From positions 287,861-351,860 of the forward strand of contig NZ_LYCK01000001.1 in assembly GCF_001679045.1 (NCBI RefSeq): a DNA stretch of 64,000 nt, written 5' to 3'. The notes below the pieces were generated by a model that worked only from the letters and a program-made list of their open reading frames with translations, was not told the origin of the DNA and did not search any database. This DNA comes from Haemophilus haemolyticus (GTDB lineage: Bacteria; Pseudomonadota; Gammaproteobacteria; Enterobacterales; Pasteurellaceae). Of this stretch, positions 1 to 9,279 are shown one piece after another. Numbering within the stretch: position 1 is the stretch's first letter; every line of letters starts with the position of its first letter. Made by a program: the position numbers and the translations under genes.

Positions 1-2
1 CT

Positions 3-59
3 GATTTACGTAAACGCTTAATCACAAAATGGGTTGATGAAGTAAAATTAGCCAAATAA
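3..59 (+). CDS. hitA: HitA (ferric-iron binding protein), C-terminal fragment
   Basis: The first bases read as an open frame of 18 codons ending in TAA at 57-59, with a basic C-terminal tail that includes LITKWVDEVKLAK. Its place 63 bases upstream of the iron permease and in the same direction fits the end of the periplasmic ferric-binding protein HitA (FbpA), the first gene of the hit operon. Only the tail is visible, so the call rests on context. Confidence 0.6.
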   Translation, partial: DLRKRLITKWVDEVKLAK

Positions 60-122
60 TGATGTCACTAACGGAGTGATATGTCGCATATCGCTTCGTT
101 TTTTTACCTTATGCGAGGTTGT

Positions 123-2180
123 ATGAACGCAAAAAAACTTTCCATAATGCATTCTGCTTATTTTTGGATTATTTTATCCTTGTTAGCGTTTGCGCTTCTG
201 CCTTCCAATGCACTTGATTACGGTTTGTTTGAAAGTACTTCAGATGAATATTTAGAGGCAATGGGCTGGGCTTCTTTCAATTTAACTTGGGCTTGGTTTC
301 TGCCTGTTATTGTGTATGGTGCTTTGCCGTTATTTAGATTGCCACAGCAAACCCAATCAAAAACAGAGCTATTTTTGACCGCACTTTCTGTATTGTTTAT
401 GTTTATCAGTGCGACGGTGTGCAAAATCAGCATGGGTTATTCTGTGATCGTGTTACTTGTGGGATATACCGCATTAGCAACACTTTCATTAGCAAAACTA
501 AAAGTGATGCAAGGAGACAAATTTATCATCGCTTCTTTGCTTTGCATTGTTTTGCTCATTTTCTTCTTTATCGTTTATCCAACATTGGCGATTTTCGTTT
601 CAATGTTTTATGACGGAGATACGTTTGCGCCACAGCAAGTGATGCGTATTTTAACGCAGAGCTATATTGTTCGAGTAATTACCAATTCTCTTTTCTTATC
701 GGGCTTTGTGGGCGTAGTGTCTACTGTATTTGGTTTAGCCTTTGCGCTTTATACCACGCGTATCGCTCGTAGAACGGCATTTATCGGAAAAATTTTCTCT
801 ATTTTGCCAATTGTTACACCACCATTTGTTGTGGGATTAGGGGTAACTTTAATGCTTGGCCGTTCTGGTTATGTAACCGAATTTTTAAGTACGAATTTTG
901 GTTTCACCAATCATAACTGGCTTTATGGTTTTAATGGGATTGCAATTGCTCAAATTCTTGCATTTGCTCCTATTTCTTTTATGATTTTAGATGGCGCATT
1001 GAAATCGGTACATCCTTCCATTGAAGAAGCCTCTTATACTTTAAGAGCCAATCGCTACCAAACTTTCTATAACATCATTTTCCCATTGTTACGTCCTGCA
1101 TTGGCGAACTCATTTTTAATTGTATTTATCCAATCCCTTGCAGATTTTAGTAACCCATTGGTATTGGGTGGTAGTTTTGATGTGATTGCAACGCAGATCT
1201 ATTTCTATATTGCGGGTTCACAATTAGATTACGCATCCGCAAGTACCTTAGGTTCAATATTATTAATTTTCTCTCTAGCGATTTTTATCATTCAATACAT
1301 TTGGATTGGTAACCGCTCTTATGTCACCGTTTCAGGTAAATCTTATCGTGGTGATGTGCAAGATCTTCCAACTGGTTTGAAATATACCATCATTGGCATG
1401 CTTGGATTCTGGGTCATCTTTAATATGGCGCTTTACGGAAGTATTTTCTACGGAAGTTTCACTGTAAACTGGGGCGTAGATTACACTTTAACCTTGAAAA
1501 ACTATGCTATGTTATTCGGGCAAGGACTGAGCGATGGAGCGTGGCCGTCACTGATCAATACCTTAATCTATGCAGGTATTGCCGCACCATTAACCGCATT
1601 CTTTGGATTATTGATTGCGTACATTGTGGTACGTAAAGATTTCCAAGGTAAAAAATCCCTTGAGTTCTTAACCATGCTTTGCTTTGCCGTGCCGGGTACA
1701 GTGGCGGGGGTATCTTACATTTTAGCCTTCAACAATGCACCGCTTTATATTACGGGTACTGGTATTATCGTGATTATTTCAATGGTTATGCGTGACTTAC
1801 CAATTGGTATGCGAGCAGCGATTGCAGGGTTAGGTCAGCTTGATAAATCTCTTGATGAAGCATCGCTTTCTTTAAAAGGAAGTTCGTGGAAAACCTTATG
1901 GTATATCGTCTTGCCATTATTAAAACCCGCATTGCTTTCAGCGCTTGTTACCAGTTTCGTTCGTGCAATGACGACGGTGAGCGCAATTATATTCTTAGTG
2001 ACAGCAGATACTCGGGTTGCAACAGCTTATATCCTAAATCGCGTTGAAGATGGTGAATACGGTGTTGCTATTGCGTACGGTTCAATCTTAATTGTTGTTA
2101 TGATGGCAATTATCTTATTCTTCGACTGGATTGTAGGTGATACACGTATCTCTCGTTCTAAAGCGAAAAAAATGAATTAA
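123..2180 (+). CDS. hitB: Ferric-iron ABC transporter permease HitB
   Basis: Inner-membrane permease of the HitABC (FbpABC) periplasmic iron(III) importer. The protein is about 685 residues and very hydrophobic, with roughly twelve or more membrane segments. It is a fused double permease: two BPD_transp_1 halves each carry an EAA loop that contacts the ATPase, one starting EEASYTLRANRYQ near base 1023 and one starting DEASLSLKGSSWK near base 1855. About 180 residues of extra membrane segments precede the first half. I chose ATG 123, preceded by GAGG at 115-118. An ATG at 81 with GGAG upstream would add 14 residues and is possible. HitC follows 24 bases downstream. Confidence 0.93.
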   Translation: MNAKKLSIMHSAYFWIILSLLAFALLPSNALDYGLFESTSDEYLEAMGWASFNLTWAWFLPVIVYGALPLFRLPQQTQSKTELFLTALSVLFMFISATVCKISMGYSVIVLLVGYTALATLSLAKLKVMQGDKFIIASLLCIVLLIFFFIVYPTLAIFVSMFYDGDTFAPQQVMRILTQSYIVRVITNSLFLSGFVGVVSTVFGLAFALYTTRIARRTAFIGKIFSILPIVTPPFVVGLGVTLMLGRSGYVTEFLSTNFGFTNHNWLYGFNGIAIAQILAFAPISFMILDGALKSVHPSIEEASYTLRANRYQTFYNIIFPLLRPALANSFLIVFIQSLADFSNPLVLGGSFDVIATQIYFYIAGSQLDYASASTLGSILLIFSLAIFIIQYIWIGNRSYVTVSGKSYRGDVQDLPTGLKYTIIGMLGFWVIFNMALYGSIFYGSFTVNWGVDYTLTLKNYAMLFGQGLSDGAWPSLINTLIYAGIAAPLTAFFGLLIAYIVVRKDFQGKKSLEFLTMLCFAVPGTVAGVSYILAFNNAPLYITGTGIIVIISMVMRDLPIGMRAAIAGLGQLDKSLDEASLSLKGSSWKTLWYIVLPLLKPALLSALVTSFVRAMTTVSAIIFLVTADTRVATAYILNRVEDGEYGVAIAYGSILIVVMMAIILFFDWIVGDTRISRSKAKKMN

Positions 2181-2204
2181 CTCGTTAAGTTGTAGGTAAA
2201 TATT

Positions 2205-3254
2205 ATGAGTAATAATGATTTCTTAGTATTAAAAAATATCACCAAAGCATTTGGTAAAGCGGTCGTCATTGATAATTTAGATTTAACGATCAAACGTGGC
2301 ACGATGGTGACATTGTTAGGGCCGTCAGGTTGTGGCAAAACCACCGTATTGCGTTTGGTTGCGGGGTTAGAAAATCCAACATCAGGCCAAATTTTTATTG
2401 ATGGAGAAGATGTAACAAAATCATCTATTCAAAATCGAGATATTTGTATCGTCTTCCAATCTTATGCGCTATTCCCACATATGAGCATTGGCGATAACGT
2501 GGGCTACGGCTTAAAAATGCAAGGCATTGGCAAAGAAGAACGTGCTCAACGTGTAAAAGAAGCGTTAGAATTAGTGGACTTAGCGGGGTTTGAAGATCGT
2601 TTCGTGGATCAAATTTCGGGTGGTCAACAACAACGTGTAGCATTAGCTCGTGCTTTAGTATTGAAACCAAAAGTCCTATTGTTTGATGAACCATTAAGTA
2701 ATTTGGATGCAAACTTACGTCGTTCAATGCGTGAAAAAATCCGTGAATTGCAACAACGTTTAGGCATTACCTCGCTTTATGTGACACACGACCAAACAGA
2801 GGCATTCGCTGTATCTGATGAAGTTATCGTTATGCATAAAGGTAAAATTATGCAAAAAGCGCCAGCGAAAGAACTTTATCTCCGACCAAATTCCTTGTTT
2901 TTAGCAAACTTTATGGGTGAATCCAGTATTTTCGATGGAAAATTAGAAAATGGCGTGGTGGATATTAATGGCTATCATGTACCTTTAAAGGATGCTGCAC
3001 AGTTTAATTTACCCGATGGTGAATGCTTAGTAGGTATTCGCCCAGAAGCAATTTATCTTGCCACAGAGGGTCGCGATGCACAACGTTGTGAGATTAAAAG
3101 TGCGGTCTATATGGGCAACCATTGGGAAGTGGTTGCAAATTGGGCAGGAAAAGATTTATTGGTGAATTGTAAGCCAGAAGATTTTAATGCCGATTTAAAA
3201 CAAGCTTATGTCAATTTATCTGATCACGGTATTTTCTTATTGAAGAAAGAGTAG
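2205..3254 (+). CDS. hitC: Ferric-iron ABC transporter ATPase HitC
   Basis: Cytoplasmic ATPase that powers HitAB iron(III) uptake, 349 residues. The N-terminal ABC domain has Walker A GPSGCGKT at residues 39-46, the signature SGGQQ at 138-142, Walker B VLLFDEP at 157-163 and the H-loop histidine at 195. The last 110 or so residues form a TOBE-like regulatory region typical of the FbpC/PotA group. It is the last gene of the operon: the stop is followed by a perfect palindrome made of two uptake signals. No Fur box could be judged because the operon promoter lies outside the window. Confidence 0.95.
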   Translation: MSNNDFLVLKNITKAFGKAVVIDNLDLTIKRGTMVTLLGPSGCGKTTVLRLVAGLENPTSGQIFIDGEDVTKSSIQNRDICIVFQSYALFPHMSIGDNVGYGLKMQGIGKEERAQRVKEALELVDLAGFEDRFVDQISGGQQQRVALARALVLKPKVLLFDEPLSNLDANLRRSMREKIRELQQRLGITSLYVTHDQTEAFAVSDEVIVMHKGKIMQKAPAKELYLRPNSLFLANFMGESSIFDGKLENGVVDINGYHVPLKDAAQFNLPDGECLVGIRPEAIYLATEGRDAQRCEIKSAVYMGNHWEVVANWAGKDLLVNCKPEDFNADLKQAYVNLSDHGIFLLKKE

Positions 3255-3267
3255 TACAGCGAATAAA

Positions 3268-3297
3268 AAAGTGCGGTGAAATTTCACCGCACTTTTG
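3268..3297. terminator. Bidirectional terminator made of an inverted uptake-signal pair
   Basis: A perfect 30-base palindrome whose arms are 3268-3282 and 3283-3297. Each arm carries the uptake core AAGTGCGGT. Runs of A and T at the ends give a U-tract on both strands. It sits between convergent hitC and the purine permease. A second GC-rich hairpin (arms 3309-3316 and 3322-3329) lies just beyond it. Confidence 0.8.
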
Positions 3298-3343
3298 TGA
3301 TTACAATTAAGGGGAAGGATTTTCCCCTTTCTTATTTCTGTTA

Positions 3344-4660
3344 CTAAATCGCCCAACCGCCTGCATAGAATGCAACGAGTACGATTGCAATAATCACAGT
3401 CCCTACATTTAAGCGTTTAATATCGCCACTCACGATTCTTCCAATTACTAATGCCGCAAAACCTAACATAATACCTGTTACGATGTTCGCGGTAAGTACG
3501 ATAAATACTGCGCAGATTAATCCGCTCATCGCGCCAACGAAATCATCGAAATCTAATTTGCTTACATTGCTTAACATTAATAAACCAACATACATTAATG
3601 CTGGGGCAGTTGCGTACCCAGGCACTAAGAAAGCTAATGGTTGGAAGAAAAGCATTAATAGGAATAACACCCCAACAACGATAGCAGTAATACCTGTTTT
3701 ACCGCCTGCTGCTGTTCCTGCTGCAGACTCAATATAAACGGCAGCTGGTGCTGTACCGAATAAGCCTGAGAATAAGCTACTGATTGAGTCTGAAGTTAGG
3801 GCTTTACCGCCATTGATAATTTGACCGTCTTTATCAAGTAAGTCGGCTTGACCTGCAACTGCGCGAATAGTGCCCGTTGCGTCAAATACGGCGGTCATCA
3901 CCAAAGCAAATACGACAGGTAAGATTGCGGGTTGTAGTGCGCCCATAAAGTCTAATTGTAAGAAAAGAGAATTTTCACCAAAGGTTGGCATTTTGAAAAT
4001 CTCTCCTCCAAATTTTACATTTGGGTCAAAAATTAAACCTACGATAGTAATAGCGATAATTACCCATAAAATGCCGCCTTTAATTTTCATTTTTTCAAGG
4101 CCGATAATGAGCGCTAAACCAATTAAGGACATCATGACTGGGAATGAGGTGAAATCGCCTAATTTTACTGGCAAGCCCGCTTGGTTGCTGACGACTAAAC
4201 CAACGCCGTTTGCGGCAATTAAAAGTAAAAAGAGTCCGATACCAATGCCCGCTCCGTGAGCGATACTGGATGGTAAATTACGCAAGATCCATGCACGGAT
4301 ACCTGTGGCAGAAATTAAGGTAAACACAACCCCCATTAAGAATACTGCGCCTAGCGCAATGGGAATGGCGACCTTTTGACCAATCACTAAGCTAAATGCA
4401 GTGAAAGCTGTAAGAGAAATTGCACAACCAATTGCCATTGGTGCATTTGCCCATAAGCCGATTAAGATAGAGCCTAAGCCCGCAACTAAACAGGTGGCAA
4501 TAAAGACAGATTCTGCGGGAAAACCTGCAGCATCTAACATATTGGGTACCACGATTACAGAATAAACCATTGCTAAGAACGTGGTTAAACCCGCGATAAT
4601 TTCTTGACGAACAGTTGAACCACGTTGCTTGAGCTCAAATGTTTTTTCTAAAGTTGGCAT
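3344..4660 (-). CDS. NCS2/AzgA-type purine (adenine/guanine/hypoxanthine) permease
   Basis: Predicted inner-membrane purine-base:proton symporter of 438 residues with about 12-14 hydrophobic segments. The N-terminus ([20 protein letters not shown]) and the following alanine- and glycine-rich segments, including a [17 protein letters not shown] loop, match the AzgA branch of the nucleobase transporter superfamily rather than the uracil/xanthine branch. It is a single gene, convergent with hitC. A strong PurR-type operator lies 69-84 bases upstream of the start, which independently supports a purine substrate. The exact base transported cannot be told from the sequence. Confidence 0.88.
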   Translation of the reverse strand: MPTLEKTFELKQRGSTVRQEIIAGLTTFLAMVYSVIVVPNMLDAAGFPAESVFIATCLVAGLGSILIGLWANAPMAIGCAISLTAFTAFSLVIGQKVAIPIALGAVFLMGVVFTLISATGIRAWILRNLPSSIAHGAGIGIGLFLLLIAANGVGLVVSNQAGLPVKLGDFTSFPVMMSLIGLALIIGLEKMKIKGGILWVIIAITIVGLIFDPNVKFGGEIFKMPTFGENSLFLQLDFMGALQPAILPVVFALVMTAVFDATGTIRAVAGQADLLDKDGQIINGGKALTSDSISSLFSGLFGTAPAAVYIESAAGTAAGGKTGITAIVVGVLFLLMLFFQPLAFLVPGYATAPALMYVGLLMLSNVSKLDFDDFVGAMSGLICAVFIVLTANIVTGIMLGFAALVIGRIVSGDIKRLNVGTVIIAIVLVAFYAGGWAI

Positions 4661-4728
4661 AGTGTTCCTTAAAGTTGAGTGAAAAATTGAAGTGAATAAG
4701 GTGCGCTATTTTACATCATAAAAATGAG

Positions 4729-4744
4729 AAGTAAACGTTTGCGT
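4729..4744 (-). promoter_or_regulatory. PurR-type operator of the purine permease gene
   Basis: The 16-mer AAGTAAACGTTTGCGT matches the PurR consensus ACGCAAACGTTTGCGT at 14 of 16 positions. On the minus strand it overlaps the -35 region of a possible promoter (TTTACT, 16 bases, TAAAAT) reading into the purine permease. Repression when purines are plentiful is inferred from the known role of PurR. Confidence 0.75.
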
Positions 4745-4893
4745 GAGTTTTGTTTAGGATAAAGTGCGGTCAAAATTATGAATAGTTATGAAATAATCTA
4801 TTTGCTGATTTTCTCTACAAATGAGACTGCGAGTCAGCAGAAAAACTGCTATACTTGTCACGTTTTTTAACTTGATAAAATGAAGGAAACAAA

Positions 4894-5424
4894 ATGGCTG
4901 ATTTTAATCAAATTTTAACGCCAGGCGATGTAGATGCTGGCATTATCAATGTAGTAAACGAAATTCCAGAAGGTAGCTGCCATAAAATTGAATGGAATCG
5001 TAAAGTTGCGGCATTCCAGTTAGATCGTGTTGAGCCTGCAATTTTTGCAAAACCAACTAATTATGGTTTCATTCCACAAACTTTAGATGAAGATGGCGAT
5101 GAGTTAGATGTGTTATTAATCACTCGTCAACCATTAGCAACAGGTGTATTCCTTGAAGCTAAAGTAATTGGTGTTATGAAATTTGTTGATGATGGTGAAG
5201 TGGATGACAAAATTGTTTGTGTTCCAGCAGATGATCGTGATACAGGAAATGCGTACAATTCATTAGCAGATTTACCGGCAAACTTAATTAAACAAATTGA
5301 GTTCCATTTCAATAACTATAAAGCGCTTAAGAAACCTGGCTCAACGAAAGTAACTCATTGGGGCGATGTAGAAGAAGCGAAAGAAGTGATTCGCGAGTCT
5401 ATTAAACGTTGGAATGAGCGTTAA
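4894..5424 (+). CDS. ppa: Inorganic pyrophosphatase
   Basis: Cytoplasmic family I soluble pyrophosphatase, 176 residues, which hydrolyses PPi to two phosphates and pulls biosynthetic reactions forward. The active-site acidic cluster reads DEDGDELDVLLITRQP, matching the family motif D-(S/G)-D-P-x-D with Gly-Asp-Glu in place of Asp-Pro-Met, a known variant in Haemophilus-type enzymes. Later metal ligands lie in the DDGEVDDKIVCVPADD stretch. The start has AAGGAAAC seven bases upstream. The gene is monocistronic and ends in a hairpin terminator. Confidence 0.95.
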   Translation: MADFNQILTPGDVDAGIINVVNEIPEGSCHKIEWNRKVAAFQLDRVEPAIFAKPTNYGFIPQTLDEDGDELDVLLITRQPLATGVFLEAKVIGVMKFVDDGEVDDKIVCVPADDRDTGNAYNSLADLPANLIKQIEFHFNNYKALKKPGSTKVTHWGDVEEAKEVIRESIKRWNER

Positions 5425-5450
5425 TTAATAAATACATTTGATTGTAAAAG

Positions 5451-5480
5451 TCCCTGATTCTTTGAGTCGGGGATTTTTTA
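5451..5480 (+). terminator. ppa terminator
   Basis: An imperfect GC-rich stem (TCCCTGAT pairing with AGTCGGGGA, with wobble pairs) is followed by TTTTTTA, just downstream of ppa. Confidence 0.65.
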
Positions 5481-5506
5481 TAATAAGTTTTAAGAATTTA
5501 GACAAT

Positions 5507-5526
5507 AAAAAAACACCTTTCGGTGC
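5507..5526 (-). terminator. Terminator of the four-tRNA cluster
   Basis: Read on the minus strand, GCACC pairs with GGTGT around a GAAA loop and is followed by a run of seven T, immediately after tRNA-Lys. Confidence 0.75.
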
Positions 5527-5542
5527 TTACTTTATTTTTAAG

Positions 5543-5618
5543 TGGTGGGTCGTGAAGGATTCGAACCTTCGACCAACGGATTAAAAGTCCGCTGCTCTAC
5601 CGACTGAGCTAACGACCC
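5543..5618 (-). tRNA. tRNA-Lys (anticodon TTT)
   Basis: A 76-base cloverleaf on the minus strand with acceptor GGGTCGT pairing with ACGACCC, the T-loop sequence GGTTCGAATCC, anticodon TTT in the loop CTTTTAA, discriminator A and an encoded CCA end. It is the last of four tRNAs transcribed together. Confidence 0.97.
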
Positions 5619-5637
5619 ACTGATATCATTTTTGAAA

Positions 5638-5724
5638 TGGTGCCCGAAGCCAGACTTGAACTGGCACGCCTCGAAAGGCGAGGGATTTTAAATCCCTTGT
5701 GTCTACCGATTCCACCACTCGGGC
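5638..5724 (-). tRNA. tRNA-Leu (anticodon TAA)
   Basis: An 87-base type II tRNA on the minus strand with acceptor GCCCGAG, a long variable arm (CTCGCCTTTCGAGGCG), anticodon TAA inside the loop TTTAAAA, discriminator A and an encoded CCA. Confidence 0.97.
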
Positions 5725-5751
5725 ATATAGACAACTAACATTTGCGTATTA

Positions 5752-5825
5752 TGGAGGCGTGTCCCGGAGTCGAACCGAGCTACATGGATTTGCAATCCAG
5801 TGCATAACCGCTTTGCTAACACGCC
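5752..5825 (-). tRNA. tRNA-Cys (anticodon GCA)
   Basis: A 74-base cloverleaf on the minus strand with acceptor GGCGTGT, anticodon GCA in TTGCAAA, discriminator T as usual for cysteine tRNAs, and an encoded CCA. Confidence 0.97.
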
Positions 5826-5831
5826 ACGAAT

Positions 5832-5907
<76 letters not shown>

Positions 5908-6153
5908 ATTCGCTGTTAGTGGTGCGCATTTTACGGAAATTCAGATAACTGTCAATTACAGATTTAAAAAAATTGTCTAACCGTTTAAAAAAAGTTCATT
6001 TTGTTTAAATAAATTACAGAAAATGATGGAAAAATGGAATTTTATGTAATTTTCTAATTTCTACTTTTATCACTTTTTCCTTTGTGCCAAAATGCTAAAT
6101 GTTTTTTAGCACGTAAAGTGCGGTTTATTTTTTCATTATTTTTAGAGGATGTT

Positions 6154-7263
6154 ATGACACAACAATATGCTATTGATACTTTATTAGCTCAAGCAGGCAA
6201 TCGCAGTGATGAGCGTACGGGCGCGGTTTCTACACCAATTTTTCTTTCTACGGCTTATGGCCATTATGGTATCGGTGAAAGTACGGGATTTGATTACACG
6301 CGTACCAAAAACCCAACTCGTGCAGTATTAGAAGAAACGATAGCTAAATTAGAGAATGGAGATCGTGGTTTTGCGTTTTCTTCTGGTATGGCTGCAATTC
6401 AAGTTTTGATGACGCTTTTCACTGCACCAGATGAATGGATCGTTTCTAGCGATGTGTATGGTGGTACTTATCGACTATTAGATTTTTCTTATAAAAATAA
6501 CAATAGTGTAAAACCTGTTTATGTTAATACAGCATCTGCTTCTGAAATTGAGGCGGCAATTAACCCAAATACGAAAGCTATTTTTATTGAAACCCCATCA
6601 AATCCTTTAATGGAAGAATGTGATGTAGTTGAAATTGCAAAACTTGCGAAAAAATATAATTTGATGTTGATCGTGGATAATACGTTTTTAACACCTGTGC
6701 TTTCTCGTCCGTTAGATTTAGGCGCTGATGTGGTAATTCACAGCGGAACTAAATATATTGCTGGTCATAATGATGCACTTGTTGGTTTGATTGTTGCAAA
6801 AGGGCAAGAACTTTGTGATCGCATTGCTTATATTCAAAATGGTGCGGGTGCGGTGCTTTCACCTTTTGATTCTTGGCTGACTATTCGTGGTATGAAAACC
6901 CTTTCTTTGCGCATGAAACGTCATCAAGAAAATGCACAAGCCATTGCGGAATTTTTAAAAGCTCAACCACAAGTGGAATCAGTGCTTTATCCAAATAAAG
7001 GTGGGATGTTGTCTTTCCGTTTGCAAGATGAAGCTTGGGTTAATACGTTCTTAAAATCCATCAAATTGATTACTTTTGCAGAAAGTCTAGGCGGCACAGA
7101 AAGTTTTATTACTTATCCTGCCACTCAAACTCATATGGATATTCCAGAATCCGAGCGTGTAGCTCGCGGGATTACTAATACCTTGCTGCGTTTTTCAGTC
7201 GGTATTGAAGATGTAGAAGATATTAAAGCGGACTTATTACAGGCTTTTGCACATTTAAAATAA
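6154..7263 (+). CDS. metB: Cystathionine gamma-synthase
   Basis: PLP enzyme of 369 residues that condenses an O-acylated homoserine with cysteine to cystathionine, the entry to methionine synthesis. The Cys/Met-metabolism PLP family is shown by FSSGMAAIQ, the Asp of VDNTF that binds the PLP nitrogen, and the lysine of HSGTKYIAGHND that binds PLP. I chose ATG 6154, preceded by AGAGGATGTT. A longer reading frame from 6082 starts inside the leader. An uptake signal and a short hairpin (arms 6093-6099 and 6105-6111) lie in the 245-base leader. The dehydrogenase gene follows after 12 bases, so the two are probably co-transcribed. I saw no convincing MetJ boxes. Confidence 0.93.
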   Translation: MTQQYAIDTLLAQAGNRSDERTGAVSTPIFLSTAYGHYGIGESTGFDYTRTKNPTRAVLEETIAKLENGDRGFAFSSGMAAIQVLMTLFTAPDEWIVSSDVYGGTYRLLDFSYKNNNSVKPVYVNTASASEIEAAINPNTKAIFIETPSNPLMEECDVVEIAKLAKKYNLMLIVDNTFLTPVLSRPLDLGADVVIHSGTKYIAGHNDALVGLIVAKGQELCDRIAYIQNGAGAVLSPFDSWLTIRGMKTLSLRMKRHQENAQAIAEFLKAQPQVESVLYPNKGGMLSFRLQDEAWVNTFLKSIKLITFAESLGGTESFITYPATQTHMDIPESERVARGITNTLLRFSVGIEDVEDIKADLLQAFAHLK

Positions 7264-7275
7264 TTGGAGCAAATC

Positions 7276-8271
7276 ATGAAAATTGCAATCTATAGCACTA
7301 AAAGCTATGACAGAAAATATATTGAGCTCATTAACGCGAAATATAATTTCGATTTAGAATTTTTTGATTTTATGTTGAACGAGAGCACCGCACGTTTGGC
7401 AGAACATTGCGAAGTAGTATGCATTTTCGTGAATGATAATGGTAGCCGAAAAGTATTAGAAAAATTAGCCGCACTTGGTGTGAAAATCGTGGCTTTGCGC
7501 TGTGCCGGTTTCAATAATGTTGATTTAAAAGCTGCTCAAGAATTGGGCATTCAAGTTGTACGCGTTCCAGCTTATTCGCCTGAAGCAGTGGCAGAGCATA
7601 CCATCGGTTTGATGATGACGCTGAACCGTCGAATTCATCGTGCTTATCAGCGTACCCGAGAAGCGAATTTTTCTCTTGAGGGATTAATTGGTTTCAATAT
7701 GCATGGACGCACGGTTGGCGTGATCGGAACAGGTAAAATTGGGATTGCGGTGATGCGAATTTTGAAAGGTTTTGGTATGAATATTTTGGCGTACGATCCT
7801 TTCAAAAATCCAGTGGTGGAAGAACTGGGGGGACAATATGTTGAATTAGATGAGCTTTATGCTAAATCTCATGTGATTACGCTTCATTGCCCAGCAACGC
7901 CAGAAAACTATCATTTATTAAATCGCGAGGCTTTTGCAAAAATGAAAGATGGCGTGATGATCGTTAATACGAGCCGAGGCTCTTTGATTGATACTCAAGC
8001 TGCAATTGATGCGTTAAAACTGCGTAAAATCGGTGCGTTAGGTATGGATGTTTACGAAAATGAACGAGATTTATTCTTTGAGGATAAGTCTAACGAAGTG
8101 ATTCAAGATGATATTTTCCGCCGTTTATCTTCTTGCCATAATGTATTGCTGACAGGCCATCAAGCATTTTTAACCGAAGAGGCTCTAACGAATATTGCGG
8201 ATGTGACTTTATCAAACGTTTATAAATTGAAATCTGGTAAAGTGTGTGAAAATATTGTTTTGCCGTCTTAG
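7276..8271 (+). CDS. ldhA: D-lactate dehydrogenase (fermentative, NAD-dependent)
   Basis: Member of the D-isomer-specific 2-hydroxyacid dehydrogenases, 331 residues, expected to reduce pyruvate to D-lactate with NADH in the cytoplasm. It shows the substrate Arg in LRCAGFNNVD, the nucleotide motif GVIGTGKIG, NTSRGSLIDTQAA, GMDVYENE and the catalytic His in LTGHQAF, all in the E. coli LdhA order. The start is ATG 7276 with GGAGC upstream. A TTG at 7264 would add four residues and is less likely. It is closely linked to metB. Lactate specificity is inferred from the LdhA-like context of the motifs. Confidence 0.88.
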   Translation: MKIAIYSTKSYDRKYIELINAKYNFDLEFFDFMLNESTARLAEHCEVVCIFVNDNGSRKVLEKLAALGVKIVALRCAGFNNVDLKAAQELGIQVVRVPAYSPEAVAEHTIGLMMTLNRRIHRAYQRTREANFSLEGLIGFNMHGRTVGVIGTGKIGIAVMRILKGFGMNILAYDPFKNPVVEELGGQYVELDELYAKSHVITLHCPATPENYHLLNREAFAKMKDGVMIVNTSRGSLIDTQAAIDALKLRKIGALGMDVYENERDLFFEDKSNEVIQDDIFRRLSSCHNVLLTGHQAFLTEEALTNIADVTLSNVYKLKSGKVCENIVLPS

Positions 8272-8390
8272 CTTTTGGCAATTAAAACGATTAGTTTACA
8301 TTTTTTAAAACGGTGTTATTCTGCACCGCACTTGTAAGTTTAAAAAAAGCCCTTATATAGGGATTCCATTCACAAAATAAGGAAAACAAA

Positions 8391-8714
8391 ATGAGCGAAG
8401 TATTACACATTAATGACGCAGATTTTGAAAGTGTTGTAGTTAATTCAGATATCCCCGTTTTATTAGACTTTTGGGCACCATGGTGTGGTCCTTGCAAAAT
8501 GATTGCACCAGTGTTAGATGAACTTGCGCCTGAATTTGCTGGTAAAGTTAAAATCGTGAAAATGAATGTGGATGACAACCAAGCAACCCCAGCACAATTT
8601 GGTGTTCGTAGTATCCCAACATTATTATTGATTAAAAATGGTCAAGTTGTTGCAACTCAAGTTGGTGCATTACCAAAAACTCAATTGGCTAACTTCATTA
8701 ACCAACATATTTAA
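8391..8714 (+). CDS. trxA: Thioredoxin
   Basis: Cytoplasmic disulfide reductase of 107 residues, the standard thioredoxin length. The active site WCGPC lies at residues 31-35 after LLDFWAP, and the cis-proline loop reads [12 protein letters not shown]. It donates electrons to reductases such as ribonucleotide reductase and methionine sulfoxide reductase. The start is preceded by AAGGAAAAC. An uptake signal lies 60 bases upstream at 8325-8333. Monocistronic, ending in a bidirectional hairpin. Confidence 0.96.
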   Translation: MSEVLHINDADFESVVVNSDIPVLLDFWAPWCGPCKMIAPVLDELAPEFAGKVKIVKMNVDDNQATPAQFGVRSIPTLLLIKNGQVVATQVGALPKTQLANFINQHI

Positions 8715-8755
8715 TCGTTGCTTAAAGCTATAAGTAACGTTAGAGCATTGATAAG

Positions 8756-8782
8756 ATTGCCCCTTAATGGGGCAATTTTTTT
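8756..8782. terminator. trxA terminator, probably bidirectional
   Basis: A perfect 8-base stem ATTGCCCC / GGGGCAAT with loop TTAAT is followed by a T-run on the plus strand. It lies between convergent trxA and the OsmC-like gene. Confidence 0.85.
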
Positions 8783-8814
8783 GTCTGAAATTTTAATGAA
8801 CGACCTGATGAGAA

Positions 8815-9279
8815 TCAAAGCACTTGCTCAAATTCTATATTTAAAGGAAAGGCTTTGGTTATCGTGTTGTAAATAAAACAACAGCGTAATGCGTTTTGCG
8901 TGAGTTGTGTGAAGATATCATCGGTTAAATCCGATGAAATAAAAATTTTAATTTTTCCGTCATTAATGACAGGCGGGTCACTATAGCCGCGGACGCCCAG
9001 TAAGGTTAAAGGATTGGCGAGATTGAGCCAAATTTTTCCTTCCATTTCTACAATATCGGCACGTTGTTGAGCAAAATGTGCTTTTACACTACTCAAAATA
9101 CCACCTAAAATAGAAACAGCAAAATAATCCACCGCACTTTTTTGTAACGATTGGTTATCGAAATTGACTTGTGAATAGAGCGAAATACTGTCATTTGGTG
9201 TGAATAATTTAATTTCTTCTCCGCGTAATACGGCTCGATATTTCGCTGTAAAACATTCACTTTCAGGTACGTTATACAT
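8815..9279 (-). CDS. OsmC-like protein, catalytic cysteine missing
   Basis: A 154-residue cytoplasmic protein and the last gene of the four-gene cluster. The order of elements (an alanine/glycine helix SILGGILSSVKAHF, then YSDPPVINDGKIKIFI, then LRCCFIYNTI) resembles OsmC/Ohr-family proteins. The first helix has Ile where the family normally has its peroxidatic Cys, while the second position keeps Cys-Cys. If the fold is right it is probably not an ordinary peroxidase. The start has a strong GAGGGAACGTT site and overlaps the end of the methyltransferase gene by 8 bases, so the two are translationally coupled. The family call is moderate, from pattern reading only. Confidence 0.55.
   Translation of the reverse strand: MYNVPESECFTAKYRAVLRGEEIKLFTPNDSISLYSQVNFDNQSLQKSAVDYFAVSILGGILSSVKAHFAQQRADIVEMEGKIWLNLANPLTLLGVRGYSDPPVINDGKIKIFISSDLTDDIFTQLTQNALRCCFIYNTITKAFPLNIEFEQVL

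Noticed and set aside
3870..4259. 129-codon plus-strand frame
   Set aside because: It is the complement of the purine permease; its Lys/Pro/Ile-rich translation is what a reversed membrane-protein gene gives.
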